Source: Capra hircus (Eukaryota; Chordata; Mammalia; Artiodactyla; Bovidae). Taken from it: a stretch of DNA of 64,000 nt. How positions within the stretch are numbered: the first letter of the stretch is position 1; each line of letters starts with the position of its first letter. A program made the translations under genes and the position numbers. The notes under the pieces were generated by a model. That model had not been told where the DNA came from, made no database searches, and saw only the letters and a list, made by a program, of their open reading frames with translations. Below are positions 1 through 11,900 of this stretch, in pieces. Location of the stretch: NCBI RefSeq assembly GCF_001704415.2, contig NC_030836.1, positions 24,588,001 through 24,652,000 on the forward strand, given 5' to 3'.

Positions 1-99
1 CTATCTCCAGTGTTTTTATTGATGAAATCTGACTAGAGTGAACGCCAAGGGTGGCTGTGACCAACACCCAGGTCAGCAGAGTTGGGGGAGAGGACATCA

Positions 100-250
100 C
101 TGGATCTGGGCTTTGGAGGTGGCAGGTGTGAGTTTGAATCTGGCTCTGCCAGTTTGCTGGCTGAGCAGCCCGGGGCAAGTTCCCTTCCTCTTTCTCGCGA
201 GTGTAAGCAATTTGGATAGGAGCTTCGTGAGTTTCTGTAAAGGTCCCCAA
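100..250 (+). repeat. MIR
   Basis: tgagtttgaatctggctctg with a following gctgagcagcccggggcaag is the MIR core. Confidence 0.6.
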
Positions 251-268
251 ATCTTCCCAAATTATAGT

Positions 269-470
269 TGACCCTTCAACAAGGCAGAGTTAGGGGCACT
301 GAGCCTCCACAGAGTGGGAAATCCTAGTATCACTCGTAGTCGACCCTCTGCACACGCAGTTCCTCTGATCTGGGAATTCAACCACCCATGGATTGTGAAG
401 TCCTGTAGTAGTTATCAATACTATTGAAAAACATCTGCATGTAAGTAGACCCATGCAGTTCAAGCGTCAA
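269..470 (+). mobile_element. Tigger-type DNA transposon fragment
   Basis: gttgacccttcaacaaggca with gagttaggggcactgagcct is a recognisable Tigger1-like end. Nearby cgaccctctgcacacgcagt and aaccacccatggattgtgaa also fit TcMar-Tigger ends. Confidence 0.6.
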
Positions 471-1711
471 AAGTGCACCTGCATTTTGTAGCCTGAATCC
501 AGGTGGCTGGGGAAGGCAGGCTGGCAAACTGACGATGAGTGTAGACCCCTAGTCCAAAGTCTGGTTCTGCCACCAATTAGTTCTCTGATCAAGTCAAATA
601 TACAGAGTAACGCCCAGGTATCCCTTCTGTGAAATGGATATACCAACAATTATAACTAACGTGTAAGTGTATTATGAGCAGACATGAGAAATCTTATGTA
701 TAAAAATCACTTAGCCCATGGTAGGCGTTCAACAAATGATGGTTATTGAATTTGAAACCAACCTCCAAATCAATCAGTATGTTTGCTTAGCACAAACCTA
801 GCACAGATGCTAGGTGCCCCAGGGCATTCCTGAGAAGGACGAGAATGTTCCCTAGGTGTTTAATGCTGACAAGAGGTCTCACTGAAGCTCAGATCACATT
901 CTATTTAACATATTGGGAAAGGCTGCTCTTGCCTCTTTATCTTCTGCTTCAGCAAATCTCCGGGGCCTGGGACAGCCAAGAAGGTCCTCAGAATTGTGCC
1001 CAGCAGCCCTGGAACCCAACAAGAGGTGGCCTAGAAGGCAGACTGACAGTGAGTAGCTCCAGTTTTCCTAAGAGGAAGCTATTTTTAATCTTTGCAGCAG
1101 TGGAAACTGCATGCATTAACATAATCTCAACCTCACCAACGACTTCTAGTTTTTCATTAAAAAAAAAAAAAAAAAGTGTTTCATGATCAAAAGCCATGCC
1201 CAGTTTGTTTGGAGCTGATTGATGCAGAGAGGCTGAGACAGGGACACTGCTACATCTAAGGGACAATGTGTTTTGAACTGTCACCAGCTCCCATGGACCT
1301 CTCTCTGCCCCTTGAACTGCTTTGAGCCAAAAGCTCTTTGGAAAGGTGCTCCGTTTCTGATGGCTGATGCTGGCGGCCAGACAGGTGCTGGCAGGTCAGG
1401 CTGATGCAGACCCCAAATTGGGCAGATGGCGGCAGATGGCACCCAAGTGGGCAGCGCCTAGCACTCAAGCTTCCTCCTCCCCACAGTGTCAGCCTCCCAA
1501 CCTCAGTTTGTTCTTCCCATCCCTGCAGTTTATTTTTACCATGCAGGGGGAAAAGAAAAAAAAAAGTGATGCTATTTCTCTGCATTTCACCCTGAAACAA
1601 GTCACACCAGCTCCCTCAAAAAAGCACCCAACAGATGGCTCTGGTCCCTTGCGCTCAGAGAAATAGCAAAACCTCCCAGGCTGCTGGGAGGTGATTAAAA
1701 TCTCATGCATA

Positions 1712-1960
1712 GTGTAGTGGAGAAGGCTTCAGACTCCTTTGTTCAGAAGGCACGGAAGTGAGGCGTTCGAGTCCTGCCTCTGACTTTGGCTATGTGAGTC
1801 CCGGCACAAACACCTGACGTTGGCCTGCTGTGCCTCTGTCTCCTCCTGTGTAAAACATGGGTAGCAGCAGTGTCTTGTGAATAGCTTTTGCGAATAGCTG
1901 TGAGGATTAAATTAATCAGCCCAATGCCTGGCACACCCTACGTGGGCTGTAACTATCGGC
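1712..1960 (+). repeat. MIR
   Basis: agtggagaaggcttcagact, gtcctgcctctgactttggc and gtgaggattaaattaatcag follow the full MIR order. Confidence 0.75.
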
Positions 1961-1982
1961 TAGAACTATCATTGCTGTTTAC

Positions 1983-2210
1983 CTGCTTAGTCGTGTCTGA
2001 CTCTCTGAGATCCCGTGGCCTGTGGCCCGCCAGGCTCCTTGGTCTATGGGGATTCTCCAGGCAAGAATACTGGAGTGGGTTGCCATTTCCTTCTCCAGGA
2101 GATCTTCTCGACCCAGGGACCAAACCCACTTGGAAAGCAGATTCTTTACCACTTTACCACTCTCCTGCTTGGAAAGCAGATTCTTTACCACGAAGCTACC
2201 AAGGAAGCCC
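1983..2210 (-). mobile_element. Bov-A2 SINE with internal 39-base duplication
   Basis: A reverse SINE from ttagtcgtgtctgactctct to ctaccaaggaagccc. The stretch ttggaaagcagattctttac occurs at 2130 and again at 2169, so the 3' side of the unit is duplicated in tandem. Confidence 0.9.
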
Positions 2211-2497
2211 CTAGAACTATTATTACCTCTGATGGAAACCTCTACAGGGCTGGAAAGGAACTTTATAAGACCCTGTTTAGGATGCCAGGAACAGGGCTGC
2301 TCCCAAAGCAACACTCACCCCCAAACCACCCATGTGTTTGGCCGGGAGAGCTGGGGAGAGTGGGCAAGGGCCCAGGCTGAGCTCACTGACACCAGGGGCA
2401 CCGAGCTGCCAGGTTACCCGGCTTAGTCGCAGCACCCATGAAGAAGTCTTCAGTCTCCTGGAGAGGTTCAGGGTGGGCTGGGACGACAACTGTAGCT

Positions 2498-2670
2498 TAC
2501 GTTTATTGAGCACTTACTATGTGCTGTGTCCTGGGATGAACATGTTACAGGCCTTCTCTGATTTAGTCCCTCATCAATGCTACGAGTAAGATACTATTAT
2601 TATCTACATGTTACAAATGAGAAAAGTAAGGTCACACAGAAGGAAGAATGCGGTCAGAACCCAACTCTGG
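2498..2670 (+). repeat. L2/MIR-type ancient repeat
   Basis: tttattgagcacttactatg and ctacatgttacaaatgagaa are diverged copies of common mammalian ancient repeats. Confidence 0.55.
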
Positions 2671-2838
2671 CTCAGTTAACAGGAAATTCCATGCTTACAA
2701 TGACTACATACCACCAAGATGGGGCTGGAGGGCCGAGGGCGGTTTCCCGCACTGCCAGCCCGAGAAAAGGCTCACGGGCCTGGCCCAGGCCTCCACAGCA
2801 GACTTGGAGAGCATGCGGTTTGTGCCTGTACTGCCACA

Positions 2839-2933
2839 CCCTCCTCCAGGGGATCTTCCCCACCCAGGGATCGAAACCACATCTCCCGCATTGCAGGCAG
2901 ATTTTTTTACTGTCTGAGCCACCAGGGAAGCCC
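2839..2933 (-). mobile_element. Bov-tA-type SINE fragment
   Basis: Reverse copy of the tRNA-derived half only: ctccaggggatcttccccac to tgagccaccagggaagccct. Confidence 0.85.
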
Positions 2934-3624
2934 TGTGGATTCCAGGCACAATCAGAGACTCCAGCCCACTCACTGTACATTTTTTGGGAGTGGGAGGATA
3001 TGTGAGCCCATCCTGGCCCTGCCCAGCCCACAGGGGTTTCCTCACTTCCCCACCTCCATCAGCCTAGCTTCTGAAGATCTGTTAAAATGGCATCATGAGA
3101 CCTAGAAGGAGGGATACTTCACTCAGCTGGAAGAAATGCTTGAGCATGAATTGCTTTGCATCAGACTGGGTGTGAGTAGGAAGGAAGGGCAAAGGGTTCA
3201 AGAAGGGGCCCAGGAAGTCACGTTTTGAGGCAGCACGCTGTCCTTATGGAAGGAAATGGAGGCTGGCACAAGCCTCCGTCCCAGGTGCCCTTCTCTTATG
3301 CCATTGTCCCGGTCCTGAAGCCGCTGACGTCATCCATGCTGAGACGTCCGTGTCTGGCATTGGAGTATTATACTCTGCCTTTCAAATACTGCGTTTACGT
3401 TTTATCTCATGCACTTAGGAAACTACTACCTTGCTTCAGCTGGCTGGGTGGTCACCTCACCCATAACTACCAACCGGGAAACTGGCTCCTATCAAAAAGC
3501 AACAGCTTTCCTTGGAGTCATTACACAGCCTGCCCTCCTTCATTCATTCCTCAACACGGGGTGCCAAGTCCTGAGCTCGTTTTTCCTCGGATGACTCTTA
3601 AATCTACTTGTTCCTCTCCAGCCC

Positions 3625-3800
3625 TAGTCCAGGCCTCTATTGCCTCTCTGTGCCAGCTTCCTCATCTGTAAAATGGGGCTAATAATAGTGCCTTCCCTGT
3701 AAGTCCACTGCAATCTTTTAACAAGTGAATACAGATAAAATTCTTGGAATAGCATCTAGCGCACAGCAAGCACGCAACAAATGTGAGCTGTGTTCACTAT
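3625..3800 (+). repeat. MIR
   Basis: ctcatctgtaaaatggggct and tagcatctagcgcacagcaa are MIR 3' landmarks. Confidence 0.75.
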
Positions 3801-4384
3801 CACCATTGCCATCATCAACAGTAGTACCGAGACTGCTGACAGGCCTCTAGTCTCCATCTTTTTCATCTTGGTGTCCTGAGATGAACCCCCTTAGACACTA
3901 TTTTCAGCCTGCCCTCCCTTATGGAGAATCCCAGTATGGCTCCCCATTCTCTGGGACTGAGACCAAATGTCCCTGACTGGCCTCCAAAGCCCTCATTCTC
4001 CAGACTGCCTTGAGCACCACCTTCCCATATAAATATCTGTTCAAAGCAGGCCTCTTCAACGTCATCCGTCAGGCACAGCAGATGTGATCATTGCTGCTTC
4101 TAGACCTTGCACAGGTTTTTCCAGCCTTTGGAAAACTCTCCTTCCTCCCTCCACATATCCAAATTCCTTTACTCCTTTAAGGAAAGAGGGAGAGATCAGA
4201 AACCAGCTCTTGTCCTACCTCCCTTAGAAGCCTGGTCCTCTGTCCTGAGGCTGGGCACTGCATGGTACCAAGTACCTTAATGCCCACAGAGGTGAGCTAG
4301 GAGGAGCACCCCAGGTCCCCAACTGGCACCTCCAAGATGCCACACGCAGACCCATGTGTAGCTAAGAGAAAGCCAGTCATGGGC

Positions 4385-4512
4385 ACCAGAGCCAAACACG
4401 CCTGAGCTCAAAAGCCGGTGCTACCATTTACCAGTCACTTGACCTAGACCAAATCAGCTAGCCTCTCCAGCTCATTTTGCTCATCTGCAAAATGGGTCTA
4501 AGGCCTGACCCT
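4385..4512 (+). repeat. MIR
   Basis: ctaccatttaccagtcactt and tttgctcatctgcaaaatgg mark a diverged MIR. Confidence 0.65.
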
Positions 4513-5709
4513 GCAAAATGGGTTGGGGGACCAAACACAATGCTGGCCAGAAGTGCACCCCAGTGCTGTGCACACAGCAAGTTCTCCCCTCCCCTCAACA
4601 CCTATGGGCTATAGATCATTATTCTATTAGGAACCAGAGTACCACCTGCAAGAGCAATGCCACCCGTCTGCTCCCACGGGAGGGTGACGCAGTCAGTGGA
4701 GAGGCCTCTCCTGTGAGAGCCCACCCCCACCTGCTCCCCAGAAGTGCCCCCTCTTTTCAAAGCTGCTTTTGTGTTCAAGACAATAAAAGCAGCGTCCCTG
4801 CCAACAGCATAATTGTGCGGGTATCAGCTGACAAAAGGTTTAAGAGGACAATAAAAACGCCCACATCTCAGACTTCGAGCCTGGCAAAGGAAAAATGGAT
4901 GTCGTGAGGCACATAAACCCTCAGATTCCTAGAGGATGCTCTTTCTCTCTACTTCACAGAAGGCTGGGCAGCGCAGAGTCCAGCACAAGTGGGCATGCCA
5001 AGATCTTAAGGAGGTAGCCAGGTGTCTGGACCAGACCACAACAGGCAAGGAGGGCCTGAAGTCAGAGAGGAGGCTAGTCCCCAGAGAGGCATCTGGATGA
5101 GAGCTAGAAGCAGAGCCCTTGACCAGGTGACAGAAAGGCCTCCAGAGAAGGCAGGAGTGTAGCCTCTACAGCTATTCCTCCAGCTCCGCCTCTTCAGGCT
5201 GGTTACCCAACGTCCCTGACCATCATTCCTCCACCTAACAATACCACCTCGCAAGGATGTTTCAATACTCAGACAAGAGCCTGTTGGAGCCGCTCACCTC
5301 CAGGGGACTTGCAGGGCTCCATACTAAGTGCTTTATGTGACTGGTCTCTTTCCATCATCTCAATGCCTGTGAGGCTCCATTTGACAAAGACTAAGCCCAG
5401 CGAGCTTAAGTACTTCTGTGAGGTCACAGAGTGGAGACAAGACTTGAACCCAGGCCTGTCTGAATCCTCAGCTCAGGCTCTTAATCATTACGCTTTGCAA
5501 ACTGTAAAATACCGTATAAACATCTGGTATCACTGCTATTTCTCTGCGACAGAAGGAGAATCAGATAAAAGACTGACAATAACAATGCCAGATAGAGAAC
5601 CAGCATGCTGAGGGGGTAAGGACAGAGGGGCATGGAGCAGGCAGGGGGCCAGGCATTCCTGGCCTCTCTTTATTTCCCCTCTCCTTCCTCTCCTACACTC
5701 CACACCCCA

Positions 5710-5728
5710 ACACACACACACACACACA
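5710..5728. repeat. (CA)n microsatellite
   Basis: About nine perfect CA units. Confidence 0.9.
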
Positions 5729-5739
5729 TTCACCATTTT

Positions 5740-5895
5740 ACTTGGAATCTCACACCAGTCCTAGAGGCGATGTATGTTGTTCCCATTTAACAGATGAGGA
5801 AAACTGAGGCTCAGCAAGGTTCAGTGACTTATCCAGGGCCACATAGCTAGTCAGGATTTCTAACTCCAAGCCCCCTAGTCTTTGTGTCAGCCTGG
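5740..5895 (-). repeat. MIR
   Basis: cccatttaacagatgaggaa and aggttcagtgacttatccag are the reverse MIR core. Confidence 0.75.
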
Positions 5896-6570
5896 TCATG
5901 CAGGTGTGGGTGAGATGCCCTCCTGGGGTCGAGAGCCCATCTGTGCCTCCCCCCACCACCCTCAGTGCTCATGGTTTGCTGATTCACGGTTGCTCTTTTG
6001 TCCACTGCACACTTCCCCTTCTAGCCTGTAAGCTCCTTTGAAGGCAGAGACCACATCTGGCTTGTTCACCATTGAGTCTCCAGGGTTCAGCCCAATGTGA
6101 CAGGGAGGTGCTCAGTAAATAGTCTCCCACTCAAAATGCACCCCGAAGCTTCCTTTTCCACTGCGGGATTTGAGGGAGAAAGACGCAGCTCGTGCAAGTA
6201 GGGGTGAGGAAGAGAACTGGGCAGTGGCCGCCTTTCAGTAAAGCACCTACTATGTGCAGCCTCCAGCACCGCAGGTGTGGGAGCAGGAGGTGGAGAGTGT
6301 GTGGAGGAGAGGCCTCCTCTACGTGGCCCCTTCAGTAGCACAGAGGGAAATATAGCCGAGCCCTGGTACCCCCACACATGTGCCCATCACGGCTCCCTGA
6401 GATAGGACTGTCAGACTTAACAACTGAAAACAGAGGGCACACTGTTAAATGTGAATTTCAGATAAACAACCAATAATTTTCCAGTTTAAGTGTGTCCCAT
6501 GACACAACAGATGGAACCAAATCTTGGTTCCGTCTTTATTGATTGTTAATATTTGATATGTACTTAAAAT

Positions 6571-6783
6571 GGGCTTCCCTGCTGGCTCAGCTGGTAAAGA
6601 ATCTGCCTGCACTGCGGGAGACCTGGGTTCGATCCCTGGGTTGCGAAGATCCCCTAGGGGAGGGCATGGCAACCCACTCCAGTATTCTTGGCTGGAGAAT
6701 CCCCGTGGACAGAGGGGCCTGGTGGGTTACAGTCTGTAAGTTCACAGAGAGTTGGACGTGATTGAGCAGCTGAGCACGCACAT
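6571..6783 (+). mobile_element. Bov-tA/Bov-A2 SINE
   Basis: A forward copy, gggcttccctgctggctcag to ttgagcagctgagcacgcac, with the A/B-box-bearing tRNA-like head and the BovA tail. Confidence 0.95.
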
Positions 6784-6949
6784 ATACTTAAACACAATTT
6801 TAAAATTATTCATTATTTGTCTTAAATTCAAATAGGACTGGGTGTCTTGTGTTTTACCTGGCCACCCCAGCTAAGTTGTTGGAGAGGGCTTATTTCTTCA
6901 AACAATCTGAGAATGATGACTGTGAGGACCAAGGGGAACCCGGAAAGGC

Positions 6950-7620
6950 CCCCCACAGTCCCCAGTGTGGAGGGAGCAGGGCCCAGCCCCGGGCATGGGC
7001 ACGGAAGGAGGCTGAGAGCTGGCCTGTGGAGGCTGGGAGCCGGGTTCCCAGTCCTCCCGGCACAGGGAGGGGCGTGGGGCCCGACCCGGCTGCTCCCCGT
7101 TAAGCGGAGCTGGTATTTCAGAGCGCGTCAGAGGCGCTGGCTCCCTGCCCTGGAAGTCAGCATCTGGCCTCTGAGCCAGCACCGCTTGCCCAGCCCCAGC
7201 CCTCTCACCTCAGCGGACCCAGACCAGGGGTCCCAGCCGGCCATTGTCATCCTGCCTGCGCCTCAATGGGGCCATTCAGGGGCTCTGCAGAGGCCTCTCG
7301 GGAGGGCACATCCCCCTCCCCTTCCGGGGTGCCCTTGGCCGCAGCCTTCGCCTGTGTGGGTGGGTGTCGGGAGTGGGGGCATCTAGCTATGGCGAAAGCA
7401 GTTGGCAGCCAGGGGCAACGTTACTGAAGACTGGATTGTTGACGGAGGGCATAGAAATGTCCCACACGTCACGGGACTCCGGGGGGCCCTGCCCTCCCTG
7501 TGCCCCCCGCCCCCAGCCGGGGCAGCGGGGCTTGCAAGGGGCCCGCACCTAGGGCAGAGCAGCACGGCCTCCCCCCCCGCGTTCGCAGAGGCTCTCGGGG
7601 CGATTAACTGGACGCAGACA
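6950..7620. promoter_or_regulatory. Weak CpG-rich patch, possible enhancer or alternative promoter
   Basis: CpG density rises sharply in this stretch, for example around agagcgcgtcagaggcgctg near 7120 and at the GC-box-like ggaggggcgtggggc near 7066. The flanks are CpG-poor and full of MIR and SINE copies. No convincing coding frame was recognised; the open frames look compositional. An intragenic regulatory element is an inference from composition only. Confidence 0.35.
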
Positions 7621-7621
7621 G

Positions 7622-7795
7622 AGCGAGTCCCAGCCCCAGCTTTGCCCAGTCCTAGCTGTGTGGGATTAGGCAAGTTGCCTTACCTCTCTGAGCCTTTCTC
7701 CATCTCTCAAACGAGACTCCTGGTATCTACCTCCAAGGTGGGGACTAAAGGAGGCAAAACATGTGAGCAGGTAGCAGGAACCTGGCACACAAGCA
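7622..7795 (+). repeat. MIR
   Basis: gtgtgggattaggcaagttg and ccttacctctctgagccttt are the MIR core, following directly on the CpG-rich patch. Confidence 0.7.
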
Positions 7796-8565
7796 GGGGC
7801 TTCCCCTCCATCCCTTCTTATTTCTAGCTCTTTCTAAGCCACTGGCAACTCAGGAAACGTGCTCTTCGGTGACACAAGACACAAAGGCCACTGCTGGGGG
7901 CTATCTAGGTTCAGGCTTTAACAAGGGGACACCAGGCCCCTTGGAGGCCTGGGACGCTGACTAAGGCCCCTGTCTGCTCACACTGATGCTCAAATACAGT
8001 GCTGGAGCTCTTTCTGCCACCCCGCTCTGGGGTCCCGAGGATCTCAAGCCTACTTTACCTTCCAGGTGTCCCTGCTCCAGGTTGCTCCTGAGCTCTGATC
8101 TCTGAATGAGCCAACAGATGCTGAACTCTATGGGCACTGCCAGGCAACCTACAGGCAGCCAGCCTGGGCCTTAAGCAGAGGATGAAGGGACACATACTCT
8201 GGGTTCATGGTCCTTTACCAGGAGTCCTGGTGAGAGCTTTCCAGGGGCTGACATCCAGCGTGACGCCCACCCTCCACAGCAACTCCAGCCCCCGGCTGCA
8301 AGAACAGGAGCCAGGACTCCCCATCCACCCAGAGCCCATCCCCCTGTGCTCGGCACACCAAATCCTGAAGAAGTTGCCCTGTTTTCTCTGCATCTCGCAT
8401 GCATACATTCAAGCCTAGCTCCTCTCACCTTATCTGGGCTCACATCCTTGCCTGCCCCAACTCACCTAGCTCCCTCTTCCCTTTAATCATCCAAGTTGAT
8501 ATTTCCCTCTGGACCAGCCTTTGTCAGAAAGCAGTGGCTGTAGGCCATCTTCTGCAAGTTCACTT

Positions 8566-8708
8566 AATCATACTTGCCCAAAATATAAATTCTCGGGCCT
8601 CACCCAGATCTGCAAAATCAGCATCTCTGAGGTAAGGCCCAGGATTCTGCATTTTTAACAAGTACCTGGGTTGTAAGGATGCACAGCGAAGTTTAAGAAC
8701 CACTGTCA
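8566..8708 (+). mobile_element. MER5A-like hAT fragment
   Basis: aaatataaattctcgggcct, aggattctgcatttttaaca and gaagtttaagaaccactgtc are diagnostic of the MER5A group. Confidence 0.7.
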
Positions 8709-8931
8709 TGGCGGGAGAAAGGCACGCTTGGCACCTCTCTCTGGTCCCACAGGACCCTTCTTTGCACACTCTCGTTTCCTGTTAATAACTGACTGAAAGA
8801 ATGAATTAATTGGTTTCCTTATTGCCAAATTACATTAATATAATTGAGCTCTGCCATCTCATTTCCCAATTGCATTCTCCTTGGACTTCCTTGAGAGGTT
8901 TCTATCCATATACCGGAGTATAGCAGAAAAT

Positions 8932-8974
8932 ACACACACACACGCGCGCACACACACGCACGCATGCATGCACG
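8932..8974. repeat. (CA)n/(CG)n compound microsatellite
   Basis: Alternating purine-pyrimidine tract mixing CA, CG and CATG units, next to the SINE tail at 9007. Confidence 0.9.
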
Positions 8975-9006
8975 TACCTGAGACCAACATTTACGAGAAC
9001 TCATAG

Positions 9007-9124
9007 GAAATGGCACCCCACTCCAGTAACCTTGCCTGGAAAATCCCATGGACAGAGGAGCCTGGTAGGCTACAGTCCATGGGGTCACAAAGAGTTGGAC
9101 ACGACTGAGCGACTTCGCTTCACA
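9007..9124 (+). mobile_element. BovA SINE tail fragment
   Basis: Only the tail half is present, from gaaatggcaccccactccag to acacgactgagcgacttcgc. Confidence 0.9.
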
Positions 9125-9324
9125 CGTGCCAGGCATTGGCTGCACGCTTCCTGCACTGGAACGTTCAGAGCAGCTCTGTGAGGCTGAGACATTCATGCCT
9201 CTAGAGCAGATGAGAAAGAACGGACAAGTGAGTCAGCCATTCACCTTACCTGGGCACAGCTGGGGTCTACACCCCGGTCTGTGTGGTCATGACCACTTTC
9301 TCTTACCTACTTCGTGATCCTGAC

Positions 9325-9440
9325 TTCTCTGAATGCCGGTCTCAAATCCAAGAGCTCCGACCCCAGACCATGCATCAGAATCCCCTGCAGAGCCCTAAGA
9401 AATACAGGTGCAGAAGCTTCACCCCAAGCCTGTGTCTGGA
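9325..9440 (+). mobile_element. MER5-like hAT fragment
   Basis: catcagaatcccctgcagag with aagaaatacaggtgcagaag resembles the centre of MER5 elements; it is diverged. Confidence 0.45.
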
Positions 9441-10733
9441 AGGGAGATGTCTGGACATCTGTTCTCTTTTTGACAGCTCCACGTGGTCCTGGCAAAGAAT
9501 GACTGGCCATGTGCCCAGGTCACGTGGCTTGTTCAGGAGGGTCTAGAGAGAAAACTCAAGCTTTTCGACTCTCAGAACAGTGCGCTTGCAGCCTCCTCAC
9601 ACTGTCCACATGCTATGGTGTGGCCAGTGGTCGGAATGGACTTTCTCCAGCCCCTCGAGGAACATCTGGACACACGCACACACGCATGCCCGTGCATGCA
9701 CACATCCCCATACATACATGCACATATCTACAAACAGCTCAGCGTCAGACTCATTACCTTTCAGTCACTGGACAGATTCTCTGTTCCCATCAGGGCTCAG
9801 TGTGGACTTGAGGGGGCGGGGGATGTCCCTCCTCCAGGCGACTTGGATGGGGTTAAATGAGACAAGTCTAGGGGAGCTGAGGAAGGAATAGAAAGCCCTC
9901 CTTGACCTCCTCTAGGGCCTCCTCCCTCCTGTGGATGCTGGAGCAAGCCCACTAAATCCCCTTCCTACACATACAGTGGCCCCTGCCCGATTGGGCTAGG
10001 AGCGTGCGCAGGGATGGCTGGTTTCTATGGTACCAGTGACCATGTAAGCAGCTTTTAAGTAGCTCTGATTTACACAGAACGAGCTGAAAAAAAAAAAAAA
10101 AAAAGCTGCCACCTCTAAAAGCATTAGACAATAATTTCACCAAACAGCCTGATTCAGGGGCTCAATTAATCTGCTCTGCTCTTATCAATGGGCTTTCTGC
10201 AAATCAGGACCCAACTGCAGCATGACTGAAAGAAACGCCTCAGCAGGGAGACAGATTACATTTGCACGCCACCTGCCCACTGACGGGGCTTCTCTAAGCG
10301 GGGCTAGAGAGCCCAGCATGACCACCAGAGCCAGCCCCTCCCCTTGGTACTCTGGGGCGTACTCCTTCACAACACGCTGGCATCATGCAATGCAACTTCC
10401 CACTGCAATTCAAGGAGAGCTAGACTTCCAAACAGCAAAGGATCCTGGGAGCTGGGCTCTATTCAGACTGAGGGAGGGGCTGTCCTCTCTTTGCTGAAGG
10501 GGCTAGAGCAGACTTCCAAGCCCACAGTGAGAAGGGCTGCGATGGGACTGCCTCCAGTTGCTGCCAGATGCTATCTCAACCAGCCCAGAGCTCACTGCAA
10601 AGAGGAGAGCTGAGGTCCTCTAATCTTTAATGCCCAGGTCAAAGACAGGACTTCCCTTCCTTCTGCAGCTACCAGACAGATGCCAGCCTTCCATCACGCT
10701 GACCAAGCATTAGCCACAAAGCCCAGTGAATAA

Positions 10734-10867
10734 GGGCTTCCCTGGTGGCCCAGATGGTAAAGAATCCACCTGCAATGCAGGAGACCCAGGTTCAATCCCT
10801 GGGTCGGGAAGATCCCCTGGAGAAGGGAATGGCTACCCACACCAGTATTCTTGCCTGGAGAATTCCA
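10734..10867 (+). mobile_element. Bov-tA SINE, 3'-truncated
   Basis: A forward tRNA-like head, gggcttccctggtggcccag, to attcttgcctggagaattcc. The rest of the BovA tail is missing. Confidence 0.93.
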
Positions 10868-11099
10868 TAAGACACAGCAATGTAAGATATGCATCGGCTG
10901 CAGATTCTAGAAGTCTCTTTTCTGATATCCTCTTTCAGGGGGTGTCCTGTCCATCCCTCCCATCCCTAATCAGAGGGGTTATTAGAGGCAACAGGGTCCA
11001 GGCCTCCATACAGAAGAGGAAACTGAGTATTTTCAGGAGGGAAGTTTCTCTTCAGCACTTCTGACGAGGTAAGGGCATAATTGCTTTTCTGCTCCTTAA

Positions 11100-11215
11100 A
11101 CTTTAATTTGCCTATGAAATATCTTGAGTTCTGGTTCAAATGCAAATTGTGATTCAGAAGGTCAGAGGCTAAGCCCAAGGTTTGGTGTTTCTACCAAGCC
11201 TCCAGGTGATGCTAT
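11100..11215 (+). mobile_element. MER5-like hAT fragment
   Basis: ggttcaaatgcaaattgtga then ttcagaaggtcagaggctaa and ccaagcctccaggtgatgct match the MER5 pattern. Confidence 0.6.
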
Positions 11216-11261
11216 GATAGCTAGTTCAGAGATCATGGTTTTTATTAACAAGGGGTAAAGT

Positions 11262-11352
11262 ACAGAAAGGAGCCAGAAGAAAGAAAGGAAAGCAGGAAGG
11301 AGGGAGGGAGAGGGGAAGAAGGGGTGGGGGAGAGGAGAAGAGAAAGAAGCAA
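11262..11352 (+). repeat. Polypurine (GGAA/GGGA-rich) tract
   Basis: About 90 bases of nearly pure A/G on the plus strand, such as aggagggagggagaggggaa. Confidence 0.88.
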
Positions 11353-11689
11353 AGCGGAAGACAAAATGGAAGCAGTGCGTGCTGGCAAATCCAGTTCTCA
11401 GCTCTCTCTCCTACTGGGGATCCAGCCCTAAACTTGGACCACATGAGTCTGCTCACAGGGTAAGATTTCCCCAACCTGATCAAAAATATTACCTTTTCCC
11501 AGCCAACCTAACTCACCTACATCTTGAGGTTAAGACAATGATCTTTGTGCTAAGATACTAGTCCATCCTTTGCAGTAAGAGTCCCTACAAAAGGTGCAAA
11601 GTTGTCAAAGGCAGAACATTTTAACCCATTCTCATCTTAAGAGACACACTGTAGATTTCTTAGTAGCATCTAGAGAAATAGGTGTAAGT

Positions 11690-11900
11690 AAGAATCTTGG
11701 ATTTGGAGTCAGACTTAGAGGCTAGTCCCAGCTCTGCCTGAAATCTTGCACAAGTCCCTATCGTTTATTTACTAAATATTTAGTAATCACCTACTAAGCG
11801 CTGGATATTGTTCTAGGTGTGGGGGAGATAGCTGTGAACAAAAGAGGTGAAGCCCTAGTTCTTAACGAGCTGAAAGTCTAATAGAGGAAGACACAAGATA
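11690..11900 (+). repeat. MIR fragment followed by L2-type repeat
   Basis: ttggagtcagacttagaggc is MIR-like; taatcacctactaagcgctg then agctgtgaacaaaagaggtg is the common L2-type tail. Confidence 0.6.

Noticed and set aside
2022..2426. 134-codon plus-strand open frame
   Set aside because: Its first half is a reverse Bov-A2 SINE, including the internal duplication.
6571..6640. tRNA gene-like head at SINE starts (here and at the other Bov-tA copies)
   Set aside because: The A/B-box-like sequence belongs to the tRNA-derived part of Bov-tA SINEs and is not a functional tRNA gene.
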